Assembly: GCA_037903355.1 (NCBI GenBank)
Contig: JBAJFE010000042.1
Coordinates: 4,476,001-4,540,000, forward strand
From: Trichuris trichiura
Lineage: Eukaryota > Nematoda > Enoplea > Trichinellida > Trichuridae
Length of the DNA: 64,000 bases
Reading direction: 5' to 3'
Below are positions 43,880 through 54,700 of the stretch, one piece after another (positions within the stretch are counted from its first letter, which is position 1; every line of letters starts with the position of its first letter). Position numbers and translations under genes: made by a program. The notes below the pieces were generated by a model. The model had not been told where the DNA came from. It searched no databases and saw only the letters and a program-made list of their open reading frames with translations.

Positions 43880-44215
43880 TTTGTTAGTGTGTCGCCGTCG
43901 TGAAAGGTCGGATGGGTGCTCGCTGCACCGTCTGACTGACTAGGTGAGACTAAAGCTTGACAGCTCAAAGCAGAGCTGACGGCTGAGGTTTCTGCCAAAG
44001 TTGGTCGGATGGAGCGGCTTGCAACCATGAAGACCGACCAGACGGGCGGCACAAATTGCACTGATGGCGGGTCACGGAGAGACCCGAAAGCTCCGTATTA
44101 ACGTTTTTGCAATAAACGTTATTCACAAAACGGTTTGGAAATACTGCAAAAAAATTTTAGAAGGAAAAGTTAAAAAACGCTCGTTAAGAAGAAAAGAAAA
44201 AAGAAGAATATGGTG
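43880..44215 (+). repeat. Family A element, forward copy of an inverted pair
   Basis: Best copy of family A: body, motif at 44061-44096 (helix GGGTC/GACCC, loop ACGGAGA), hairpin AACGTTT-TTGCAAT-AAACGTT at 44099-44120, then an A-rich tail with AGAAGAAAAGAAAAAAG ending near 44206. Together with 43545-43845 it forms a foldback with about 35-70 bp between the arms. Confidence 0.85.
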
Positions 44216-46104
44216 CTCTTATGCAAAAGATGTTATGTTCGGCCGTTGTATCATTGCGGAATAATTGGGAGCGTTCAGGGTTCGTCTCCTTCCGTATTCA
44301 AGATCTTGGCAATCGTAGGGCGGATTCGGAAATACCCTGAAGGCTCGTAGTTATTTCTCGACAATGAAACAGATTCAACCCTATTAACATGTGTTAGATA
44401 TGAAATTCTATATATCTGTCATAAAACGTCGTACATTTCATCGCATTGCATGCTAATCACAGGTAGACAGTTAACGGGAAGACAAAGTGGATGCTTATAC
44501 GCTAATCAAAAAATGAAGGTTGCCAGTGATAGGATATCGTTGTTGTATGTTTTATTTCACTGTTTCATGTTTGAAGACGATTTATGCAGCATTTTTGAAG
44601 TCCACGTTTATTTACAGCAGTATAGCTCTGTTCTTTTCTTGAAGTCCGCTAAGCGGTTTTAATCCCGTAGAAAATGGGGAAACTACCTATTTTGTTTTCA
44701 AATTCTTCAATCGCACTTAATTACCCAGAAAATAGTTGCTGAACCTTTTACCCATCAGATCTCTTTCTCTCCGTAGATGTCCTTAGTCACCTCGATGACT
44801 TCGCCGTCGATGTTTTGTCATCAGTGGTTCGGCGTCGGTTGACAGCATATCCCATTGATTAGGCCACAAGTAACACTTCGTTTCAAGATTCTTTAACTTT
44901 TTAGCGACTATCCACGTCGGACCGGCCGTAGCCAGGCGGCTGCAGTCAATTGTCCCTTTCATATGTCTTTAAAGCGAGTTCGCACTCGCTAATTTCTTAT
45001 TGGCAGGCCAGATGTTCCAATACAGCCTCTACCTTCTATCGCACTTCTATAGTCTAGAACCTCACCTTTTAGAACATGACCCAGAGAGAAGTGTCCTCTG
45101 AATAAGAGTACGACTTAATTAGGCGAAAACCGGAGTTTTTGTTTTTTTTCGTAAATTCGTTCGCTACAGCGATTCTTGAAAATCATTTGTGAGCGTTCAA
45201 TGTCATTTATCTACTTTGTTTTTCAATGTTTTGACACTGGTGGAGTTTAAAGCACTCGTATTAGATTTGCGCAGAACAGTTACTTTGTAACGGCGCTGGC
45301 ATCAAATCGTATTTATTAATTGCAGTTTTGAGAGAGCATAGTTGTCGTAGCTAGCAGCTATGAACCACCGTAATAGAGAAAATCAATTTTTAAAATTAAT
45401 GTTAGCTGACTGAGTGGAAGAGGACACTACTAGAGAATGAATCGTGCCTGCAGTTAAACCCATTTTTCGATTGAGCCGTTACTGCAGGTTTTTTCGTTGG
45501 TAAATGTCTCTATTTGCTATCCTCTCTGAATTCAGGGCTTGTGCATTGCGCAATGACAACCCATCGTACGTCGCACAGAAGTTCATTGGCTCACGTTGAC
45601 CTGACCTCTGCTGAAGACAGTGAAGATTCGTTCTGAAGGCTCTGGAACATAAAAGGAGAGCATTGTTTTCTCACGGGTACAGCCATACAAAAACGTGAAT
45701 TGCACATCAATAATGTCGGCTAAGGGACGTTCAGTGTTCAATGTGTTTATTTTAAAATAATTGTTCGTCGCGGTGCGGTAGGCTAAATGTTCACAAATAA
45801 GGATACCTTGCGTTTCCTAGACTTTGGGAACGACTTATCATTAGCTTTATCCGTGGTGAACAAACCGAACGACAAAGGGGAATTCTGTCTACGTTGCTTG
45901 AATTGTTCCGTCATCATCTATGCTGTTTCGATAAACTTTTAGCTCTCTCATACGAAATTTGTTCTGATGTCCTTAGCGAAGCAGGAGCTTACTGTAAAAA
46001 AATTGTGTACTGCTGGAACTTTGAATAAATAGCTCCGTCTGTGATTCAAGCGACTCGAAAAGTTATCTACGCATGTTTCTGAGGATCTACGGCATTTCCT
46101 ATTT
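44216..46104. other. Intergenic, unrecognised
   Basis: AT-rich, ORFs under about 70 codons. 45608-45650 (CTGCTGAAGACAGTGAAGATTCGTTCTGAAGGC) is a possible heavily decayed hammerhead-like copy. Confidence 0.35.
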
Positions 46105-46245
46105 TTTTTGTGTTGGCATCTGTAATTAAACGGATGGATGAGCGATTATTAGGTAAATTCAGAACCAATGCGCTCAGCTTATTTCAGAGCTTTCGGAATG
46201 CCCTAGTTCCGTTGTCAGTGAGTGAGAAGCACCCAGTGTTCAGAT
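46105..46245 (-). repeat. Family B repeat, reverse, degenerate
   Basis: Motif at 46185-46217 on the minus strand: CTGACAACGGAAC, TAGGGC, ATTCCGAAAGCTCTG. It is followed on that strand by CTAATAATCGCTCATCCATC and CGTTTAATTACAGATGCC. Confidence 0.65.
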
Positions 46246-47169
46246 TATCCACGCAGTTAATGTTGCTGACAGGCTTACTTGAAAACCATCAAAGATTTGA
46301 CAGTAATTATTGTTGCAGCTGAGATGGCTATATACGTAGAAATATGTTCCCTATTTCTAAATTACCAAGTACAAAGATTAGATGACATTCTATTTCTGTT
46401 AATTCCTTGTCGCTGAAAATAAGTTGCTTCTGAAAAAGTTGTATTAGTGCAGCTGCTAAGTGAAAGTTACTCGTTGTGGAAGTAACTTTCAATGATGATT
46501 CATCACTTCGTCAGGCTAAGGTTTTCTAGTAGTTGCTTAGACTTTTCAAATAACTTAGCAAGACAGACCGTCAAATGCATTTAACTAAATGCATTGTGTT
46601 TTTTCCCGCTGATTTAGGCGGTTCCTTTCTTCACTGAATTACTTGGCTCGACAGGTTATGACCCAGTCGATCCTATCCTAGCGAACGATGTTTTCATTCG
46701 AAGTATATTTGCTCCAAAACATGTGGGCCTTATTTGAGCTTGAACTTCTTGTCACTTGAGTTCTTTTATCATCGGCGCGTTGCTTTTGCGGCTGCAGTAA
46801 ATTCTAGCGTTGAGCTTTTAGTCTGTAGGATTCAGTATTTGTCTCGCACCTAGTTAATTTTTGTGTGCCCCTTGAAAATGATTTCGTTTATAAGCTCTCT
46901 CGAACCGTGACTCCATTAGCCGTGTCAATGCTGATCACCGTGGCGAAAGCGACTTATCTTGTTTCTTTATTTCGCGGTTTCTGTTTTTCATTGGCTTGCC
47001 AGCAGGCAGATCGGTTTGATTTTCAGCTTCTCACGTGGTATTTGTTGCACTGGTATTGTTCTCCATTTATGCTCTTTCGGCTGTAGAATAATTCTTGGCT
47101 TAGAATGTTCCCATTAAGTTAAAACTCAAGGGTCCAAATCCATTTTTGTCTATGTTAATGGACTTTTCA
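46246..47169. other. Intergenic, unrecognised
   Basis: No gene or repeat family identified; short ORFs only. Confidence 0.4.
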
Positions 47170-47280
47170 TGTTTGAGTTGTTTGTTCGTACGGAGTTTGT
47201 CCCGTTGAAAATGCAAAAACTTTTAAAGGATGGCCGTAGCTTTCGGGCAGCGCGTGACCCGTCCTCAGCGGTACTAAATG
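47170..47280 (-). repeat. Family C repeat, reverse copy
   Basis: Motif at 47235-47268, minus strand: CTGAGGACGGGTC, ACGCGCT, GCCCGAAAGCTACGGCC, then TTTGCATTTTCAACGGGACA and AACTCCGTACGAACAAAC, as in 22476-22530. Confidence 0.65.
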
Positions 47281-48762
47281 TTAGTAGACTAGCTCTGAAA
47301 TGTAAGGTGAACGTTTAAAGTGAGTGATAAGAATGCTTTCTTAAGCGTTCTTCAAAAACCGTTGCGAATCATTTCACAATCAATAGATAATTTCGCTTTG
47401 CCTGCCCCGGTGATTGCAGTCATACTCGTCAACAGTTAGGATGGGTTCTAGACGTAGTTCTCACAGTTTTCCTGAGCTTTGCCATTAGTGTTTGCCAGTT
47501 AGAGCTGTATATAGACAATTTTTTCTTTTTCAGTTTTTGTACGCTAAACGGAATATACTATGAGGCTCTGTCCTTGTTACTTTTTTCAAATTTTTGGCAG
47601 GACTAAGCGTAGTTAAATAGCTGAAGTTTCTATACAGAATCAGTCATACCAGTTTAAAACATGTGAACTGCTAGTGGGTAAAGGCCTGTATTGCTCATTG
47701 ACTGTTTTTCGATTAAATCGTCAAGCATTCAAAAGTGTGGCTGACGACCGGAAAACTTGCTGAGCGTTATTTTGCGAAAAATCAATTCCAATTTATCTTA
47801 TTGTCGCGCAGACATGTTGGCAGAGTTGTTCTTCAGTTGGACCAGCAGTATGTCGAAACTGTTGGCATCTTCCTGAGGAAAGCATATGCGTTTCTGACAG
47901 CCGAAGCTGCACATGCGTCTCCTAAGAGAGAGTCGAAGAAAAGTTGCCAGTCGATGGTCAACAGGGCGCTGCCACATTGTTATTAGAATTGCAACGACTG
48001 GAAGCGCGCATGCGTTGTGACCAATGCTCGTTTTGTTTATTCTTTTCGAGTACGTTAGCTGGCATGTGCTTGCTTCACTTGTTTGTCTGGAGCTTTTCTA
48101 AGCGTTGACGCACCGTCCAGTGTTTTCGCTGCTAACTGCAGGCGTAGGCAGACAGCAGCCTTTAGTTGACTGCTTTGTTTTAGATCGATGTGAACAGCAT
48201 CTGTAGGCTGTTTGGGGTCAGGAAGCCTCTCCAATCTAACCAATGCCCTCTATTGCAGTACTTTTCTCTGTGGAAAAGCGCGACCTTTGTCTCTTGACCG
48301 CTTCGCTGTTGCCTTTCTTCGATCATTTCTACTTATTGCTGCCTCGTTCTCGACCTCGTATAATTTGGTAAGGAAGGGCGTCTATATCGATTCCGATGCT
48401 AGCTTGATTGACCACTCATTGGTTCTATAAAAGCTTATGTTGCATTGGCATTGTTCCAGACCACTATTTTGCCAGCGGGTGACGCCATCGAGCGCTATGT
48501 TTCTTATTTTATGGCACGTTTGGATGTATCCAATGAATAAATGGAACGCGCGACATAATAACAGTTTTTTACTACCGGAGCAATTAAATTAGTGAGTTCT
48601 ATGATCTTTTGCCGATTTTAGGAGACCCTGGAACTGTAACTCGTTTGCATTTGGAGTCAGTTTGGAATCCCTAGTAAAGCTATTGAAACTGAAAACCGAC
48701 CGCCCCCAGGTTCAACATCCCTTCGCTGAACATCGCACTCGAAGTGTCGTGTGACTACTACG
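47281..48762. other. Intergenic / upstream of Fe65
   Basis: Presumptive 5' flank of the Fe65 gene; non-coding upstream exons could lie here. ORFs to about 83 codons lack recognisable domains. Confidence 0.4.
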
Positions 48763-51700
48763 ATGCACGACAGAAGTGATAGCCAAGTCGACTATACGCC
48801 CAATGATTTTCGGCGTAGCTTTGATATAATCAATCAAGCTGCACTGGGCAGCCAAGCCTACCCGCAAGGTGGCATAAGGGTGCGTCAGCAGGGAGATGCT
48901 ACATTGATCACAGAACATCGTGATCCGTACTCTTTTTACTGGCATTTGGACAAATCATCGAAAAGGGACGATGACAGCTTCGATCAGCCGGCTCGGGACA
49001 ACATTGTTGAAGAATACTACGCAACGGGCGACTTTGCGTAAGTGCTTTTTTGTCTTCACTGGTAGTTTATTTCCTCCTGATAGAAGTTTGAAGAACGACT
49101 GGTAATTTAGAAATCTGTGGTCGAAAATCGATGCCACTTTCGCTCATTGGCCTGTTATTATCAAATACGTCCTTAAAGGCTTTCCTCATTACTGTGTTAC
49201 TGCTTTAGGGTTCTCGTTCAAGCTGAAATATTTTGCAGTTTTCTGTAATGAAGGCAGTCAAATTGCCCGGACATGTTTAAGGTCTATACTCTCAGCCCCT
49301 TGCACATAATGAGGACGTGAAGTTTGAAAGTGCGCTGGATCGATCTGTTGCCGTCTATGCCCACTTGAACCTTTACTAGGTTCGGAGAATCTAGTTCTTA
49401 TGGAACTGTTTCAAAATTTGCAGGTTGGAGCTCGTAATAACGTTCAAACGTGTTTTCGAATAATCTGTCTTCCGCGAATCATACTACGCTTCCGAAGTTT
49501 CCGCTGCCTGTTCGCCCGGCCATTCGAGCAAATGTTTACTTCACAGGAACGAACCTTTTCTCTTCCGTCGCATGTTATTGCATAGCAGTTCTCATGTCAT
49601 CGCTTAGTTTCCAGCAAGTGCCTTGTTGCAGTGCGTATTTTCATAGCTACAAGTTAATGTGTAGGAACTTCAATCTACGTTTTCAACCACGTTCCGTAAC
49701 AGCGACCATGACTCGAAGCGTAAATTTGAATAGAACCTCAGCACTAACCGTGGCAGCGCATGTTTTCAACATGTTTAGTGTAGCATTGAAATGAACGGTA
49801 ACATAACGACCAGGTGCAGTTCTTTTCAGCTCCCACGCACGGCAAAGACAACTAAATTAATTCTTTTGAGTTGAGTTGCGATACTGAAGGAATAGGTGTC
49901 AAGGCCTCTTCTGTCCTGTATATGTTGGAGAATGGCGGTCAAATAGATGAATGTCTCGCTGCCCTGTACGGTCGGCCTTCGTTATCCGCGGTTAATTCGT
50001 CCCGGGTTTTGAGAGTTACACCGTGTTAAACCGAATTTGCGTTATATAGGATATCCTATGAAAAAAGCTGAATAGCTTATATTCTAGCTGCGTATCTCGT
50101 CCTGCTCCCTTGAATTCCTTCCGGAACGCTTTATCATACCTAGTGATCCTTCGAAACTTGGTACTACGGAATCTAGCGACTAGATAAAGACATCAATGAG
50201 ACTGCGCTTGTCCAATGGGCTTAGCTATCAGAATCCAGGCCATTAGATACAAGAAAGGATGAAAGTAAGATGCTCTTTCTTTAAACGCCTGGGAAAACGC
50301 CTTGCTGTAATGAGCTAAGCGATGTACTGGTACACAGAATGAGTACAGAGCAGGGAAATAAAAAATACATAGGCGCACTTAAGCAGAAATCGTGAACATC
50401 ACACAGAACACATCCACACAGAACAACACCTCTACGGCAGAAACGTTTGGGGCATTAGGAATCAAACAAATTACCCACTTTCTGTAGATGGGCTCAGATC
50501 CCTGGAAACCAGCCAGTCTTACGGTTTCCTGAACTCTTTGGTAGCAAAACTTCTCGCCTTAAAATGTTAGGCTCCGCAGCTGCTGGAGTTTTATCTAAAA
50601 ACATTGTTATGGAGAACTGTCTCCCTTTTCTTCGCTTCAGCGAATAAATCTTGCAGCGGCTTCAACGAAGCCGTTATTCTTCATGTAACCATGATGCCAC
50701 GTTCCATGGATAGATCGTAGTCAGCAGTCATATCCTTTAGGACCTGAGGTTACCGGAAAATACTGGCAAGCTTTTGCAGCGTCCAGTCCGAGAGTGCTTG
50801 AGCTTCTGTATTTTCCATAACGTCGTCGTCGCTGCCCTTAGGTGATTGCATCAGTTCCTCGATTTCTTCGTTGGTGAACGGTCCTTCGCAATCTTCTATG
50901 TGTCCCCGAATATCGTCTTTTATCATGTCGGAGAAACGCTCACCTCCCAACTCCTTGGCAATATTCATTACGTCCACGACCTCCTCATCGATGGCACCTA
51001 AGTCTTCGCATTCACTGACTGCGTCTCCCCACAAACGCTTCCAGCAACCACTGACTGTTCTAGGCTTTATCTCGTGTACTGCCGTGTAAAAGATGACGTC
51101 ACTATTTCACGCCGGAAAAACCGCGTTGTATAGAATCTGCGGATAAGGAAGGCCGACTATACATGAAATGGTAATCCGGATCAACGCTTCAGAATTGTGC
51201 CTACCGCTTACGTTAGTTTGCCTAGCTGTACTTCCATAAAGGCAATATTTTCTGTAAGTTTTCTTATCAATAGAGTTTGAATATAGATGCACAAAATTTC
51301 TTCTCTCAGTAATGTGGTAGTTCGACGTCTCCGTTATCCTGAGCAGTTTCAAGTCTATCAGGTGACTAAAGAGAGCCTAAGTGGTTACACGTGTTGTCCG
51401 TTAATGTACACTACGATCTTCTCTTTGGTCTCTGATCAATCTTTTTGGAGTACTGACTGCTTCGTGATATTACTGTTGGTGTAGAGAACTTTCTCAGCAT
51501 TGTTCTGACGAACCTGTAAAATGCGTCGAACAACCAGCAAGGTTTTAACTGCTTGTTCTACTGATGTTTGCTGCTAGATTATACGCAGCTAGTCTTCATA
51601 CCTTGGCATCTTCAATTATTTGCATGTTGCTTACGCTTTTGTAATAATGTATAACCAATCTTATATCCGGCGGAATATCCCCTATTCGCATTGCTGTCTT

Positions 51701-54700
51701 GCCGCCTCTTGATTTATGAGCAAGTTTTCCAACAGGGTTGAATAACCAATGTCGTGTAATGTCGCTTTAACGTGAGTCCGCCCAGCTTCAAGCGAATCAG
51801 CGTCGCAAACGTTCCTGACCGTATCCACCATCTTCTGATGGTATAGGCAGAAACCTAGCCCCAAGTCTTTTCAAACCCTACGTTGATGACTTATACGCCT
51901 GAAAAAAATGAGGGAACGTTCTTGAATTTCCTTAACAACATTTTCAAAAACCAGGTAGTTTTCACAGTGGAAGAAGTGATTGAAAAACTGGCGTTCTTGG
52001 ACGCTTCAGTCACACGCCCGAAAAACACGATTTACACACTGAGAGCACTACCTTTGTCTCATCTCACTTCGCCCAGTAATGATCGACATCAGGATCTAAC
52101 TTCTGCCATGGGTAGTTTGATATCTGATTTGGAAAGACCACTCTCAATGGCTTTCTTGGCCAGTAGCCGTTAAAACCAAAGCTTGGCCAGCTCCGAACGC
52201 TTGGCTTGTTTTGATTTTTGCTTTCGCTGTAAAAGTAAACGGTTCGCACTCTCCAAAGAGAGAAAGAAAGGGGTTACGGAATTACAGGGCATCTTCTTTC
52301 CTTTTACATTGATGTAAATTACAGGCCTCCTTCCCTCAACGCGATCTCAGTTATGCGCGGTTTCTCCTTAGCGGCTGAAAACTTTTTGCACGTTTCCGAA
52401 ATCTGGACGTCATGGGTATGCGAGAGGTTCCAGTAGCGTTGAGGTCATAAGTGATCGAGCTTCGTGTAAATGCGCAATGTGTTCATTTGAACTATACGTT
52501 AATGTTCCCGGAACGGAAAAGTCTGAGTGAATCCATTACGAGCTTGTGTCGTATGCACTCAACTAATGCTTCTGCGCGCTTTTACACCTGTGATAATTTT
52601 GGATAGAGCGTGAGATCACTTACTGAGGCAGAAGTACAAAGCAATGGAGCCCTGCAACGAGAAGCAGAACTAGGTGCCCGCAACATTTTTACATACGCGG
52701 CCCTGAGGTGGAGCCCGACGGTTGGTTCGCATCGTTGCTTGCAGTTGCCCCGCTAGCTAGCGCCACCCCGCAATCAAACCGTTGGCAGTGCGGCTTTGTC
52801 TCCTCCGGCTTGAACCGTTGCGGTCCCACGCTGTCCCGGCGTTGTTTACCGTTTTGGTAGACGCCTGCAAGATCGTTCGGCCCTCCATTGTTTTCCTTAA
52901 GTTCGTTCTCCTTTTCCGTACGTAAGGGATTCTCCTTTCGCTCCATCGTTTGGTACCTGTTCGTTGGTGGCAGTTGGCTTTCTTTCGATCCCGCTGCGTT
53001 TGCGTTTGCATGCTCTCCGTCTCCTTCATCACCCGCTGCCCTGCCGCCGCTTGTCGTGCGTTCCTACATGTTTCGATTTGTTTGGTCTGGTAAACCACCT
53101 TCTACATTCTTATATGAGCAAATATTATTAAACACTAGCACTTAATTTGCATTAATGTATTATTTGCCACTGTACGCATTCTTTACCTGATCCTCATTAA
53201 AATATAAAACCGGTACAAAGTGATACTGCTGCTAACGGAAGTGTGCCAAAGAAGCCAAGAAATGTAATGAGCCTGCAAGAAAGGGTTGATCTGCTTGATA
53301 TATACCACAGCCTAAATTCTGCAGTCGCGGTTGTCCCCCACTTCAATACGAATGAGTCCATTGCAAGGATTATTCTAAAAAAGGAAAAGAAAATTCATGC
53401 AGCCGTCGCTGCCATTGTGCAAGAAAGAGCAAAGTCGTTGCACAGTTTGCGACACAGCTTATGTCGGATTGAAGGTCCCGTTTTCATCTTGGTGCGAGAT
53501 TGCTACAGGGAAGGCATACCTATTAACCCCCATATGATTCGAGAAAAAGCAGTCATTGTACGACGAGTTAAGAGAAGGGGCAGGTGAAAGCTCCAAGGCT
53601 CATGATTTTACCACCAGCAAAGGATGGTTTAATAATTTCAAGAAAACGTTTGACCTGAGAAACATCAAAATCACAGGGGAAGCTGCTTCTGCTGATCATA
53701 AAGCAGTTGCACAGTTCCAGGCTATTTGGAGAAAATAATCGATGACAGCGGATACCTGCCTGGCCAAATCTTTAATATGGATGAAACTGCGCTATTCTAA
53801 AAAAGAATACCGCAGCGTACTATAGTAAAGGATCCAGGAGCGCACCTTGCTTCAAAGCACAAAGAGGGAGCTGACCTTGCTGCTTTGCGCGAACCAGGTC
53901 GGATATATGATCAAGAGCGCTCTTATCTATAGAGCAGCCAATCCTCGATCCTTGAAAGGAAAAGATAAATATCAACTGCCGGTCTTTTTGATGAATAACA
54001 AGAAGGCCTGGACTGCGAGGACGCTTTTCCTGAGACAGTTTAATCGTTGTTTCTTTCCTGAGGTTAGGAAAACTTTAGCTGAAAGGGGATTATTTAAAGT
54101 ACTTTTGGTGTTGGACAATGCCCAGGGCCACCCAGAAACCCAAGAATTCACCACTGAGGGCGTCAAGGTAGTCTATTTGTCTCTGAACGCAATCGCAATA
54201 ATTCAGCCGCTAGACCAGGGGATCATTATCGCCTTCGAGACTCATCACGTGCGCTTTTATACAGAAAACATTGTCAGTAGTACGGGTGACAGTTTCGAAA
54301 AACAAGTCGTCGTGGACATCTGGAAAGCGTTTTCGATCGCTGACGCAATAATTGCCGTTGACAAAGCCACATGAGCCGTCAAGCCGGGAATTACCTGTTG
54401 CAGGAACTCTGCCCTGATGCTGCGCCTGGCTCTGCTCCATCAAAAGCAGAACCGATAAAAAGAAGTCGTGGAGGAGATAGTAAGGTTGTGGGGAAAGCTT
54501 GGAAGTGAAGGGTTTGATAATATGGACGTGAGAGACAGAGAAGTCGATAGACAGCGCACCAGAGGAATTGACAGAAGACGACCTGCTGGAAATGACGGAC
54601 CCTGAAATGTTGCCAGGGAACGAGGGTGAAGGCGTTGAGGAAGCAGTGCCGGAAAATAAGCTCACTCTGGATAACCTGGCGAAAGGGTTCTGGTTATACA

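Noticed and set aside
43614..44061. Matching Ser/Thr-rich ORFs of 63-71 codons on opposite strands
   Set aside because: Explained by the inverted pair of family A repeats.
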